This document shows positions 1 through 8,717 of a stretch of DNA of 64,000 bases, piece after piece; within the stretch, counting starts at the first letter, position 1; each line of letters begins with the position of its first letter. This DNA comes from Cyclobacterium jeungdonense (GTDB lineage: Bacteria; Bacteroidota; Bacteroidia; Cytophagales; Cyclobacteriaceae). The stretch is from positions 62,001-126,000 of the forward strand of contig NZ_WMCD01000005.1 in assembly GCF_010994275.1 (NCBI RefSeq), given 5' to 3'. The notes beneath the pieces were generated by a model. That model was not told the DNA's origin and ran no database searches. It was given only the letters and a program-made list of their open reading frames with translations. The translations under genes and the position numbers were made by a program.

Positions 1-371
1 TAATCGTATACCTCAGTTGTTGTTCCTACCGTGGACCTGGGGTTTTTGGTGTTTACGCTCTGCTGAATGGCGATAGCAGGGGAAACACCTTTTATATATT
101 CTACCTCCGGCTTTTCCATGCGACCCAAAAATTGGCGTGCGTAAGAACTGAGGCTTTCCACGTACATGCGTTGACCTTCTGCAAATAGGGTATCGAATGC
201 GAGCGAGGATTTTCCGGAACCAGACAAACCGGTAACCACCACCAGCTTGTTTCTGGGAATCGCTATGCTCAGGTTTTTTAGATTGTTTACCCGCGCATTC
301 TTTATAATAATGAAGGATTTTGGATCCAGGTTTTCCAGTATAGTTGTGTTCTCGGTAGTGATTGCGCCCAT
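1..371 (-). CDS. uvrA: UvrA excinuclease subunit A, N-terminal part (runs off the window)
   Basis: The ATPase subunit of the UvrABC nucleotide excision repair complex, which scans DNA for damage and loads UvrB. Only the first ~123 residues are here; the gene continues past base 1. The ATG is at 371-369. Visible: the first Walker [10 protein letters not shown] (residues 48-56), followed by the family signature [11 protein letters not shown] and [17 protein letters not shown], then [11 protein letters not shown]. These are diagnostic of UvrA rather than another ABC ATPase. Bacteroidota can carry more than one UvrA paralogue, and this fragment cannot tell which one it is. It is the leftmost minus-strand gene, 90 bases downstream of the PA14/T9SS gene. 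Confidence 0.93.
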   Translation of the reverse strand, partial: MGAITTENTTILENLDPKSFIIIKNARVNNLKNLSIAIPRNKLVVVTGLSGSGKSSLAFDTLFAEGQRMYVESLSSYARQFLGRMEKPEVEYIKGVSPAIAIQQSVNTKNPRSTVGTTTEVYD

Positions 372-461
372 AACTTGCAAAGATACCAACCCAACCCCGG
401 AAATGACAAAATGTTACGGAAAATTAACGTATTTGCACGATCATTATCTGCCTGCTCTTGA

Positions 462-2579
462 TTACCTTTTAAAGATTTTGAACGTCCTTTTTCCCTTGTT
501 CGTGGATAGGCTAATCAAATAATGGTTACCTGGATAAGGACGTAAATCAATCCTGTACCTGGTTTTTCCGATTTTTTCCAGGTCTGGTTCTAGTCTTATC
601 CGTTGGTCCTGGCTTATAAGCTCCGCCTGGAGTACCTCTTCTCTTTCATCAAAATGAACAAAGTCCGTTGTTGGGTTGGGAAAGGGAAGTATGGTTTCAA
701 TGACCTGAGTATTGGAGACGCGGATTACTTCGGAGTAGCTGCTTTGCCCGTCCCGGTCTACCTGCCGGATCCGGTAATAGCTCCAGCTGGACTCAAAAGT
801 GCTGTCCATAGCCTCGTATTGTACCTTTCCATTGGTTACTCCCCCAGACGGAATCTTTTCTTGCAGCTCTTTCCATGAAAAACCATCTGAGGACCGCTCC
901 ATGACAAAATGGCTCGTGTTTTTTTCCTGAAGAGTTACCCAGCTCAGGCAATTATTATCCCCGCAAGCTTGTCCCTCAAAACTTCCCCAACGCAAGGGCA
1001 AAAACAAACTCACCAATTCGTAATCGAAATCCATTGTATTTCCTCCAGCTTCTTCGTAATATTCCATCACCAGATCCAATTGATCCACGCCATCCGGCAC
1101 ATCGAATTGCGCCGTGTACTCCTGAGCTGTACTACCACCTGATTCCCATTGTCCGGAGAGCATCCAGGTCGTTCCTCCATCCAGGCTTAGCCTAAACCCA
1201 TCATCGGCACGAATGGCAAAATTCAGCGTGCCTGGCTCTACATCAAGTCGCATCTTATACCGAATTGAAAACCGGTCTGTTAGAAAAGGACAACCGTAAT
1301 CAGGAGTAAAAGTAACCGGCGAGGAAGGCAGTCCGTTGTAATCAAAATCCTGGACTAAAACCGCATTTTCTGTTACCCGGCCTAAATAATTTTCGGAATC
1401 AAAGTTTTTAGCACCGGAATACACATGACCTATCCATTCGTTGGTACCATAGGCTGACTGATCCAGGTCCTCGATCACACTGATAGTAACTTCTAACACG
1501 TTGGAAGAAAAGGTATTTACCAGTGTATTTCCCTCGGCATCCAAAGCCGTATTTTCTGCCTTTCTTCTATAATACCGGGTACCGGTCCAGGCGTTTTCAG
1601 GAATAGACTCATCGTAGGCAGGGATATCATAAGTCAATCCGGCAGCACCGGAAATGGATATCCAGTCTGACTCCGAGGGATTTTCTACACTGGTATATTG
1701 CCATTGATAGGTGGGCACGGTTCCTTCTGCAAAAACAGCAGGACCCAGGGATTCGAAAGGCTCGGGATCAGGTGCTATCCCGCAATAAGAGCGGACACCG
1801 GTTTCATTTCCAGCATTGCGAACCTCCCCCGGACCAAAATAGAGCTCAAAATTAAAACTCAACCGGTTGTTTCCCTCCTTTTCGTAAAAGTGCAAGTCCA
1901 TCCAGATAGATTCCCCACCATCAAAGGGAATGTAATAGTTTCTTATATTTTGATTGTAGACAAAATTGTAATACCCATCACTCCCATCCTTGTACCAGTT
2001 GTCATGTGCCACAGGGTCTCCATTAACGTCCGGAGTAAGATCGGAAGTACTCCCATTTTCAAACATCCTGAAAAAAGATCCGTCATCACTTCCAACACTG
2101 ACCTTGTAAATACCAGGCTCATCTATTGTCTTTTTACTCCTCAAAATCACTCCAAAGTTAGATAGCTGGGTATCACAGCCCCCTGCCACTGTCTGACTCG
2201 TTCCCGTAGGAAAGAAATCAGAATCCCTACTGTCCCCATCTATGCTGTAATCCGAAAACCGGGAATCGAAGGCAAGTCCGGTGGTGGACAAAAAGTGGTT
2301 TCCATCTCGAAGTAAATAACCTTTGTATTTACGGTCTGCACCGGAAATTCCTGTAAAATTCCTGTTCCAATCACTTTTTGGCTGGTAATCCGGAGATAGT
2401 TGAAAAACATAGCCATCCCAATTGTCAGCGGGTCGAACCCAAGGTTTGGTGAAATTGGCGGGTAGGGTGCCCTCACATGCCAACTGTGCCTGACTTTGTA
2501 CAAAACTGCCCATGGAAAGGCAAAAACCAATAATAACTGAACGGGATAGATTCCCGATTTGCTGTCTAAATCCTCTCAT
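462..2579 (-). CDS. Secreted PA14-like domain protein with T9SS C-terminal sorting domain
   Basis: A 705-residue exported protein of unknown substrate. It has a Sec signal peptide (hydrophobic stretch to about residue 32, ending SQAQ). Two PA14/GLEYA-like lectin-type modules are suggested: one near residues 50-250 ([15 protein letters not shown]) and one near 375-525 ([15 protein letters not shown]). Asp-Asp-Gly loops of this kind bind calcium and carbohydrate in PA14 proteins. Between them lies an Ig-like stretch (YQWQYTS). The last ~75 residues ([12 protein letters not shown] to RTFKIFKR) have the form of a type A T9SS sorting domain, so the protein is probably delivered to the cell surface. 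Adhesion or glycan binding is inferred; no catalytic domain was recognised. Confidence 0.8.
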   Translation of the reverse strand: MRGFRQQIGNLSRSVIIGFCLSMGSFVQSQAQLACEGTLPANFTKPWVRPADNWDGYVFQLSPDYQPKSDWNRNFTGISGADRKYKGYLLRDGNHFLSTTGLAFDSRFSDYSIDGDSRDSDFFPTGTSQTVAGGCDTQLSNFGVILRSKKTIDEPGIYKVSVGSDDGSFFRMFENGSTSDLTPDVNGDPVAHDNWYKDGSDGYYNFVYNQNIRNYYIPFDGGESIWMDLHFYEKEGNNRLSFNFELYFGPGEVRNAGNETGVRSYCGIAPDPEPFESLGPAVFAEGTVPTYQWQYTSVENPSESDWISISGAAGLTYDIPAYDESIPENAWTGTRYYRRKAENTALDAEGNTLVNTFSSNVLEVTISVIEDLDQSAYGTNEWIGHVYSGAKNFDSENYLGRVTENAVLVQDFDYNGLPSSPVTFTPDYGCPFLTDRFSIRYKMRLDVEPGTLNFAIRADDGFRLSLDGGTTWMLSGQWESGGSTAQEYTAQFDVPDGVDQLDLVMEYYEEAGGNTMDFDYELVSLFLPLRWGSFEGQACGDNNCLSWVTLQEKNTSHFVMERSSDGFSWKELQEKIPSGGVTNGKVQYEAMDSTFESSWSYYRIRQVDRDGQSSYSEVIRVSNTQVIETILPFPNPTTDFVHFDEREEVLQAELISQDQRIRLEPDLEKIGKTRYRIDLRPYPGNHYLISLSTNKGKRTFKIFKR

Positions 2580-2713
2580 AACCCTCTATTTTAAAAAATG
2601 CTTTTTACTAAAAGCGTTTATAATGCTGTCAAATACAATATTATATATTCAAAATTGATTTATCAAGGAAAGTGGAGAAAATTTATCTATCTTATGTGTT
2701 GTAAAGCAGGGGT

Positions 2714-4306
2714 TTAAGTGGATTTCTTTATGTCAATCCGGCTATCCAGCCATGGTTTTATTTGAAGAAATTGTTTCCACTTGGCATACCTGGTAATATC
2801 GTGGATTTCCTGAACCTCTTTAAAAATAGCTTTTGCCTTAGATAAATTCCCTTTCCGGTAGGCATCAAAGGCATAGGGCAGGGAGGCGAAGGCCCGCTGT
2901 TCTTTTAAGTCTTCTTCAATTTGCGATTCTTCCTGACGCTGCAAGCTAAAATTCAGGCTGTCCTGACTAACCTTTACGCTTTGCATGCCAATAGGTGCTT
3001 TCAATACCAATCCTTCCAGATTCGTACAGCGACTTAGGGCTACATATACCTGCCCTGCTTCAAAAGATCGCCCAATGTCTACGATGCATTTATCAAAGGT
3101 TAGGCCCTGACTTTTATGAACCGTGATGGCCCAGGCAAGTTTGAGAGGAAATTGGGTAAACTTGCCAATCACTTCCGCATCCACTTTTCCTTCCTTATCA
3201 TTGAATCGGAAATCCACATGTTCCCATACCTCTCTTTCCACTTCCAGAAAAGCGCCGGCATTGTTTTCCACCACCACTTTGTTCTCATGCATCTCAACCA
3301 CCTTTCCGATCATACCGTTATAGTAATTCTTTTCCGGATTATTTTTCATGAAAATCACCTGTGCGCCTACTTTGAGGGTCAGGTCTAAGGGGTCAAAGGG
3401 AGCCATGGAAGGAGGAAATTCCCCTTCCATGGAAGCGGGATAGGTCCGCACCGGAGATTCCAGCAGGTCCAATTTTTGCTGATTAATACGAATTATAGAA
3501 TGGTTATGTGTCCCCAGCATGATGTACCCCTGATCCAGCAGATCAAAATGATATGATGAGGCCCTCTTGTTCAGAAACGCGATGTCATCAAAGGTATGCT
3601 TACTTTCGCGGATTCGGTTTAGTAAATTTTTAAAGACCTCGTCCTTTTGCCGGTAAATTTTTTGCAAGGCTATATGGTAGGGCCTGAGCTGTTGAAATGC
3701 ATGAGAGCTGAAAAAAAACCGCGTTTGATAGTGGGCAGATAAAAGCGACCAATCGTTTTCACGGACTACGGGCGGCAACTGAAAAGGGTCTCCAATCAAT
3801 AATAATTGGACTCCACCAAAAGGCAAGTGCCTTTTTCTCCGAAATAAGCGTAGAATCTGGTCCAGGACATCCAACAACTCTACCCGGACCATGGATATTT
3901 CATCGATGACTAGGAGGTCTAGGTTTTTGATCAGGCTTAGTCTGCTCTTGTTATACTTGAACGTATCAAATATAGATCCATTTGGACCGGTGGCTTTGGG
4001 CTCCAACCGGGGATCTCCGGGCAAAAACAATTGCCGGGGATCAATCTTAAAAAAGCTATGGATGGTTTTGCCTTTCGCATTGATGGCGGCTACCCCGGTT
4101 GGTGCCACAACTACCGTGTTTTTTGAGGTGTTGATCCTTCTCAAGGTATGTAGAAAGGTCGTCTTTCCAGTACCTGCCCGACCTGTTAGAAACAGAGATT
4201 TATTGGTATATAATGCTATTTCCAGTGCCTGAATAAAGGGCTCGTTTGACATGTCCAAACCCTTTGCTTCAAATTCCTGCCTGAAAAATGTTTTCAAAAA
4301 AGTCAT
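2714..4306 (-). CDS. Pif1-like/RecD-like superfamily 1 DNA helicase
   Basis: ATP-dependent DNA helicase of the Pif1/RecD2-like SF1B group. Walker A GRAGTGKT is at residues 42-49, Walker B LLVIDEISMV near 130, and the late helicase motif HKSQGLTFDK near residue 400, followed by VYVALSRC. About 60 C-terminal residues (YAFDAYRKGNLSKAKAIF) look like a TPR-type helical tail. ATG at 4306 is taken; an internal ATG at 4252 (MSNEPF) would still give an intact helicase core and is a reasonable alternative. Related Bacteroidota proteins are annotated as AAA family ATPases or helicases. A role in unwinding stalled or structured DNA is inferred from the family. Confidence 0.85.
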   Translation of the reverse strand: MTFLKTFFRQEFEAKGLDMSNEPFIQALEIALYTNKSLFLTGRAGTGKTTFLHTLRRINTSKNTVVVAPTGVAAINAKGKTIHSFFKIDPRQLFLPGDPRLEPKATGPNGSIFDTFKYNKSRLSLIKNLDLLVIDEISMVRVELLDVLDQILRLFRRKRHLPFGGVQLLLIGDPFQLPPVVRENDWSLLSAHYQTRFFFSSHAFQQLRPYHIALQKIYRQKDEVFKNLLNRIRESKHTFDDIAFLNKRASSYHFDLLDQGYIMLGTHNHSIIRINQQKLDLLESPVRTYPASMEGEFPPSMAPFDPLDLTLKVGAQVIFMKNNPEKNYYNGMIGKVVEMHENKVVVENNAGAFLEVEREVWEHVDFRFNDKEGKVDAEVIGKFTQFPLKLAWAITVHKSQGLTFDKCIVDIGRSFEAGQVYVALSRCTNLEGLVLKAPIGMQSVKVSQDSLNFSLQRQEESQIEEDLKEQRAFASLPYAFDAYRKGNLSKAKAIFKEVQEIHDITRYAKWKQFLQIKPWLDSRIDIKKST

Positions 4307-4425
4307 TGGCCCATTTCATTTATTTGTTGCTTAAAATTATAAATAAATAAACCTGTTTCGTATATATTCTGCCTAAATTGGAAATAATAATGTACAATCC
4401 CTGCTAACTTAAAATTACAACTCCC

Positions 4426-5505
4426 ATGGAACTGGCCCTAAACCTGACCAAAATTTTCCTTGCCTCCCTTTGTTTGTTAGCTGTTGCAGCTAGCATATTA
4501 AAACTAGGCCATTGGTCGGTAAGAATGTTTGATTTCCCAAGGTTACAGCTGCTGGCTATTGCCTTCGTTACCATGGTTCTGTTTTTTATTCCGTCCCTAA
4601 ATACCGATCCCTGGAGTTTAGGCTTGCTGGCGGGAGTCGTAGCAAGTTTTATATTTCAGGCTTTCAAGATCTATCCTTATACTTTCTTTGGAAAAAAAGA
4701 AGTTCGGGTCGCAAAGGAACATTCCCGGGAAAATGAAATTTCACTGCTGGTTAGTAACGTCTATACGCCAAACCGGCATGTAGAAAAACTGATCGCACTG
4801 GTAAATCGGTACCAACCCAACCTGGTCTTAACCCTGGAATCTGATGAATGGTGGGGAAAGCAACTGGAAATCATCGAAAAAGACTATCCCCAGCAAGTCA
4901 AAATTCCTCTGGACAACCAATATGGAATGCATTTATATTCCAATCTTCCTTTGGACAACATCAAAGAGCTATACCTGGTGGAAGACGATATCCCCTCCAT
5001 ACATGCCGAGGTAATCCTGCCGTCCGGAAGAAAAGTACAAATACATTGTGTTCACCCGGAACCCCCCAGCCCTTCCGAAAGTGACAGTTCTGTGCCTAGG
5101 GATGCCGAATTATTAATTGTCGGTAAAAATGTAAAGGATGCCGATTTACCGGTATTGGTTTTCGGTGATCTGAACGATGTGGCCTGGTCCCGGACTACCC
5201 GCCTGTTTCAAAAAATCAGCGGTTTGCTGGATCCCAGAAAGGGCCGGGGATTTTTCAATACCTTTCATGCCAAATACCCCGCCCTTCGCTGGCCACTGGA
5301 CCATATATTTCATTCCAAGCATTTCCTTTTGACAAAAATCAAACGCCTTCCCTCCATTTCATCCGACCATTTCCCCATGTATGGCCGGTTTCAACTTGCA
5401 CCTGAAAACGAACAAGAAAACCAGAAAGAAAAATTAGATAAGGAAGAAAAGGATTGGACCCAAGAAACCATCGATCAGTCCAATCCAAACATCCTTACTA
5501 TTTGA
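4426..5505 (+). CDS. Membrane-anchored endonuclease/exonuclease/phosphatase family protein
   Basis: 359 residues: three N-terminal membrane segments (about 8-25, 38-58, 62-80), then an EEP-fold catalytic domain. Motifs of the family are visible: LTLESDEWW (metal-binding Glu), HCVHPEPP, VFGDLNDVAW (the GDxN motif), PLDHIF and SSDHFPM (catalytic Asp-His). The domain probably sits on the outer face of the inner membrane and hydrolyses phosphodiesters or phosphomonoesters; the substrate cannot be read. A charged, Glu/Lys-rich tail follows the domain. It converges on the next gene with one base between the stop codons. Confidence 0.85.
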   Translation: MELALNLTKIFLASLCLLAVAASILKLGHWSVRMFDFPRLQLLAIAFVTMVLFFIPSLNTDPWSLGLLAGVVASFIFQAFKIYPYTFFGKKEVRVAKEHSRENEISLLVSNVYTPNRHVEKLIALVNRYQPNLVLTLESDEWWGKQLEIIEKDYPQQVKIPLDNQYGMHLYSNLPLDNIKELYLVEDDIPSIHAEVILPSGRKVQIHCVHPEPPSPSESDSSVPRDAELLIVGKNVKDADLPVLVFGDLNDVAWSRTTRLFQKISGLLDPRKGRGFFNTFHAKYPALRWPLDHIFHSKHFLLTKIKRLPSISSDHFPMYGRFQLAPENEQENQKEKLDKEEKDWTQETIDQSNPNILTI

Positions 5506-5506
5506 A

Positions 5507-6430
5507 CTATGCTATGGGAATAAATTGTCTGAGGTAATTTCTTGCTGTCAGAATGGCCATTTTTACGTCCTCCGGGGATTTTTCAAAGGCCTTGTCTTCC
5601 ACCTCGATACAACAGGGTCCTCTATAGCCTACATCTGTTAATGCCGCAAAAAACCTTCCCCAGGGAACATCTCCCAGCCCCGGGATTTTTGGGGAATGGT
5701 ATTCCAGTGGATTGGCCAGAATGCCAACCCTGTTGAGCTTTTCGGGATAGAGTTTCACATCTTTCAGGTGGATGTGGTGTAGTCGGTCCCGAAACTCGTA
5801 CAAGGGTTGTACCGGATCCATTTGCATCCATACCAGGTGGGAGGGATCGTAGTTTAATCCAAATTGAGGGTCGGGTATGATTGAAAACATTTTTTCCCAA
5901 ATGGCAGGGGAAATGGCCAGGTTTTTACCCCCAGGCCATTCATCATTGGTAAAAAACATGGGACAATTTTCGATCCCAATACGAATCCCCTTTTTTGAAG
6001 CGTGCTTCACTACCGCCGGAAATCGCTCAGCAAACATTTTCAGATTGTCATCCATGTTTAGCGAGGGGTTTCTCCCTATAAAAGTGTTTACCACAGGTAT
6101 CCCCAGCTTTTCCGCACCGTCGACGACGGCCTTGATATGGGATAAGGCAGCTTCTGCTTTGGATTCATCCGGATCCATGGGATTGGGATAAAATCCCAAT
6201 CCGGAAACAAACACCTTTTTTTCCCGCTGGTACTCTCTTATGTGGTTAATTTGGGCGGTATCCAGTTGGGCTACATCAATATGAGTCACCCCTGCATACC
6301 GTCTTTCTGCCTTTCCTTTTGGCCAGCACATCATTTCTACACAAGAAAAATCTTCTGCAGCGGCAAAATCAATCACTTCTTCAAAACTTTTTTCCGCCAG
6401 AATGGCGCTAACAAATCCTAATTTTAGCAT
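5507..6430 (-). CDS. Sugar phosphate isomerase/epimerase family protein (AP endonuclease 2-type TIM barrel)
   Basis: 307-residue cytoplasmic TIM-barrel protein of the xylose isomerase-like superfamily. Typical features are VEMMCWP near the start, the mid-protein GIENCPMFF and NYDPSHLVW (metal-ligand strands), HIHLKDVK, and CCIEVEDKAFEKSPE near the end. Family members isomerise or epimerise ketoses, inositols or hydroxypyruvate; the exact substrate is not evident. It lies 11 bases downstream of the aminotransferase on the same strand and is probably co-transcribed with it. Confidence 0.85.
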   Translation of the reverse strand: MLKLGFVSAILAEKSFEEVIDFAAAEDFSCVEMMCWPKGKAERRYAGVTHIDVAQLDTAQINHIREYQREKKVFVSGLGFYPNPMDPDESKAEAALSHIKAVVDGAEKLGIPVVNTFIGRNPSLNMDDNLKMFAERFPAVVKHASKKGIRIGIENCPMFFTNDEWPGGKNLAISPAIWEKMFSIIPDPQFGLNYDPSHLVWMQMDPVQPLYEFRDRLHHIHLKDVKLYPEKLNRVGILANPLEYHSPKIPGLGDVPWGRFFAALTDVGYRGPCCIEVEDKAFEKSPEDVKMAILTARNYLRQFIPIA

Positions 6431-6441
6431 GTAAATAACTT

Positions 6442-7596
6442 TTAAAGTTTAGAAAGTATCTCACCTGCCTTGTCCAGGATCTCATCATCCTTGGCAAAGC
6501 AAAACCGAAGTAATTTATCGTCCTTTTTGTCTTTGTAAAACACGGAAACCGGAACGGAGGCCACCTTTATCTCTTTGGTCAGGCGTATGGCCAGATCATA
6601 ATCATATTCGTCGGTAATTTCCCGGTAGGAAACAATTTGAAAAAAACTACCTTTCGACGGCGTAAAACTAAACCGGGATGCCCTGAGGGCTTCATTAAAA
6701 CGATCTCGCTTCTTTTGATAAAAGGCGCCCAACTTCTCGTAGTGCTCCGGAAGTTTTAGAAAATCTGCTAAGGCATATTGCATGGGGGTGACCGTGCTAA
6801 AGGTTATGTATTGGTGAATTCTCCTGAATTCTTTCGACAGGGCTTTGGGGGCCAGGCAATAACCGATCTTCCATCCGGTGGTATGATACGTTTTTCCAAG
6901 CGATCCACATACGAAGGTCCGCTCCTGCAGTACCGGATGCGTCATCATGGAACGATGAATTTCACCGTCAAATACGATGTGTTCGTATACCTCGTCACTG
7001 ATGATATAAATATCCGTATCCCGAACAAGCTCTGCCAGGGAGTCCAGGTCGCTTTTGCTAAATACCGTTCCAACCGGGTTGTGGGGCGTATTGACCATAA
7101 TGGCCCGAGTCTTAGGAGATATTTTTGCCTTAACTGCCTGCCAGTCTATTTTAAAATCCGGTGCATCCAGCGTGACATAGACAGGAACACCCCCATTCAG
7201 ATCGATGGCCGGGACATAGCTGTCGTAGGCTGGTTCCAAGACGATCACCTCATCGCCGGGATGAACTACGGCGGTCACGGCACAAAAAATGGCCTCCGTT
7301 GCGCCAGAGGTAATGGTCACCTCGGTTTCCGGGTCGTAGTTCACTCCATAGACAAGACTGGATTTTTCAGCCAGGCTTTCCCTGAACGCAGGCACCCCGC
7401 TCATTGGAGCGTATTGATTGTAGCCATTTTTTACATAATGGCTAACTAGTTCACTTAGCCTGGGAGAACAGTCAAAACTCGGAAATCCCTGTGATAAATT
7501 ATGTGCTCCCTCTTTGGTAGCCAAACCGGACATCACCGTAAAAATAGTGGTGCCCACATAAGGCAATTTGGAGGGTAATTCCTTTTCTTTTTGCAT
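6442..7596 (-). CDS. PLP-dependent aminotransferase, methionine/kynurenine aminotransferase type
   Basis: Class I/II fold-type I aminotransferase, 384 residues from the chosen ATG at 7596 (MQKEKELP). This start matches the normal N-terminus of YbdL-like methionine aminotransferases; an upstream in-frame start would run into a terminator-like hairpin and the preceding gene. The PLP lysine is in SLGKTYHTTGWKIGY (Lys235), with NTPHNPVG and SDEVYEHIVFD as cofactor motifs. The early LSQGFPSFDC motif fits the family that transaminates methionine, aromatic amino acids or kynurenine with 2-oxo acids. It may use the methionine salvage 2-oxo acid. The hairpin 5 bases before the start is discussed separately. 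Confidence 0.88.
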   Translation of the reverse strand: MQKEKELPSKLPYVGTTIFTVMSGLATKEGAHNLSQGFPSFDCSPRLSELVSHYVKNGYNQYAPMSGVPAFRESLAEKSSLVYGVNYDPETEVTITSGATEAIFCAVTAVVHPGDEVIVLEPAYDSYVPAIDLNGGVPVYVTLDAPDFKIDWQAVKAKISPKTRAIMVNTPHNPVGTVFSKSDLDSLAELVRDTDIYIISDEVYEHIVFDGEIHRSMMTHPVLQERTFVCGSLGKTYHTTGWKIGYCLAPKALSKEFRRIHQYITFSTVTPMQYALADFLKLPEHYEKLGAFYQKKRDRFNEALRASRFSFTPSKGSFFQIVSYREITDEYDYDLAIRLTKEIKVASVPVSVFYKDKKDDKLLRFCFAKDDEILDKAGEILSKL

Positions 7597-7600
7597 AAAT

Positions 7601-7628
7601 AAAAAAGACCGGAAATTGCCTCCCGGTC
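7601..7628 (-). terminator. Intrinsic terminator or attenuator between GlcG-like gene and aminotransferase
   Basis: On the minus strand GACCGG (7628-7623) pairs with CCGGTC (7612-7607) and is followed directly by six T residues (7606-7601). This is the classic shape of a Rho-independent terminator. It lies 20 bases after the stop of the GlcG-like gene but only about 5 bases before the aminotransferase ATG, so it may act as an attenuator in the leader of that gene. Confidence 0.65.
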
Positions 7629-7648
7629 GACTGATGGTACAACTAAAT

Positions 7649-8113
7649 TTAAAATGATTCCAATCCGGCTGCCGCAATGATCCCGTCCTGAGCAGATGTT
7701 ACTCCGCTAACGCCAATGGACCCAATCACCCTATCACCGTCTCTTATGGGCAAGCCCCCTTCCACAGCTACAACACCGGGCAGGCTGATGATGTGTACGT
7801 TGCCGGATTTGACGGCATCTTCAAATACTTTTGTGGGTCTTTTGAATTTCAGCGCCGAGGTGGCTTTTTGAATGCCCACATCCACACTCCCAATTTGAGT
7901 TCCATCCATTCGGCGCAATGCTACCAAATGGCCTCCTGCATCCAGAATGGCGATGACCACATTCCAATTGTCTTGCCGGGCTCTGGACTCTGCAGCATCG
8001 GATATCCGCTGGGCATCCTCAAGGCTGAGTAACCGAGTTGTCTCCTGTGCATGGACAGAATAGCTGAGACAGAAGACCAGTACTACCCAGATTGATACTA
8101 TAAGTTGCTTCAT
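7649..8113 (-). CDS. Exported GlcG/HbpS-like (PduO C-terminal-like) heme-binding family protein
   Basis: 154 residues with a Sec signal peptide (to about residue 22, SVHAQE). The rest matches the GlcG/HbpS fold: LSLEDAQRI, VVIAILDAGGHLVALRRMDG, and the C-terminal GGLPIRDGDRVIGSIGVSG. HbpS relatives bind heme extracellularly; GlcG proteins are of uncertain role. The signal peptide puts this one in the periplasm. It precedes the aminotransferase but is separated from it by a terminator-like hairpin. Confidence 0.85.
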   Translation of the reverse strand: MKQLIVSIWVVLVFCLSYSVHAQETTRLLSLEDAQRISDAAESRARQDNWNVVIAILDAGGHLVALRRMDGTQIGSVDVGIQKATSALKFKRPTKVFEDAVKSGNVHIISLPGVVAVEGGLPIRDGDRVIGSIGVSGVTSAQDGIIAAAGLESF

Positions 8114-8186
8114 TATCGTGGTTTTTTTAGGTTGTAAATTGGTGTTGTCTTAAATATAAAGAAATAATGGCTATTCTTAAATTTTT

Positions 8187-8194
8187 TATATTTG
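8187..8194 (+). promoter_or_regulatory. Bacteroidota -7 promoter box for yjbQ
   Basis: TATATTTG matches the TAnnTTTG -7 consensus of Bacteroidota sigma factor. It lies 25 bases before the yjbQ ATG at 8220, a sensible leader length. No clear -33 TTTG was seen. Confidence 0.55.
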
Positions 8195-8219
8195 AGAATC
8201 GACTCAAACGGACAAAACC

Positions 8220-8642
8220 ATGAAAATTTTTCAAAAAGAAATCCGATTACCAGCCTATAAAAGAGGCTTTCACCTCATTACAAGGGAGGTTGTGGATAAC
8301 TTCCCCGAAATGAAAAATATAGGTTCCGGCATGCTCCAGGTCTGGATCAAACACACCTCCGCCGGGTTAACCATCAATGAAAATGCAGACCCCTCTGTCC
8401 GTCAGGACTTTGAAACGTTCACAAACGACTTGATTCCAGAAACTTACCCACACTTTGTCCACACCTATGAAGGGGCCGATGATATGCCTGCGCATCTGAA
8501 AGCAAGTATTTTTGGCTCTTCAGTGCAAATTCCCATTTCCGGGGGAAAACTTAACCTCGGAACCTGGCAAGGAATTTATTTGGGAGAATTCAGGGATCAT
8601 GGTGGTTCCAGAAAACTCGTCCTAACCGCATTCGGAACCTGA
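8220..8642 (+). CDS. yjbQ: YjbQ family (UPF0047) protein, secondary thiamine-phosphate synthase type
   Basis: 140-residue, full-length YjbQ protein. Characteristic motifs are GMLQVWIKHTSAGLTINENAD, DFETFTNDLIPE, HTYEGADDMPAHLKAS and the C-terminal LGTWQGIYLGEFRDHGG. The conserved His and Asp residues form the trimer-interface active site. E. coli YjbQ has weak thiamine phosphate synthase activity, hence the family name; the physiological role is unsettled. It is a single-gene unit with its own promoter box and converges on the dNTPase gene. Confidence 0.92.
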   Translation: MKIFQKEIRLPAYKRGFHLITREVVDNFPEMKNIGSGMLQVWIKHTSAGLTINENADPSVRQDFETFTNDLIPETYPHFVHTYEGADDMPAHLKASIFGSSVQIPISGGKLNLGTWQGIYLGEFRDHGGSRKLVLTAFGT

Positions 8643-8683
8643 ACCTGTTTTTTGCCTCTCAAACAAAGGCCTGAACCTGTTTT
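8638..8683 (+). repeat. 14-bp direct repeat CCTGAACCTGTTTT
   Basis: CCTGAACCTGTTTT occurs at 8638-8651, overlapping the yjbQ stop codon, and again at 8670-8683. The two copies are 32 bases apart start to start and lead into the two DnaA boxes. A small local duplication; function unknown. Confidence 0.7.
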
Positions 8684-8690
8684 ATTTGTT

Positions 8691-8711
8691 TTATCCACAG
8701 CTTTATCCACA
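8691..8711 (+). promoter_or_regulatory. Two tandem perfect DnaA boxes
   Basis: TTATCCACA occurs at 8691-8699 and 8703-8711, same orientation, 12 bases apart. This is the exact high-affinity DnaA box. They lie in the 75-bp gap between convergent yjbQ and the dNTPase gene. No dnaA, dnaN or AT-rich unwinding element is near, so this looks more like a DnaA-binding or titration site than an origin. Confidence 0.6.
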
Positions 8712-8717
8712 AGCTTC

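Noticed and set aside
6778..7449. A 223-codon plus-strand open frame opposite the aminotransferase gene
   Set aside because: It lies wholly antisense to a strongly supported enzyme gene, has no domain, start signal or promoter, and is explained by codon bias on the coding strand.
8638..8711. Chromosomal replication origin
   Set aside because: Only two DnaA boxes, no AT-rich unwinding region and no dnaA, dnaN or other origin-linked genes nearby.
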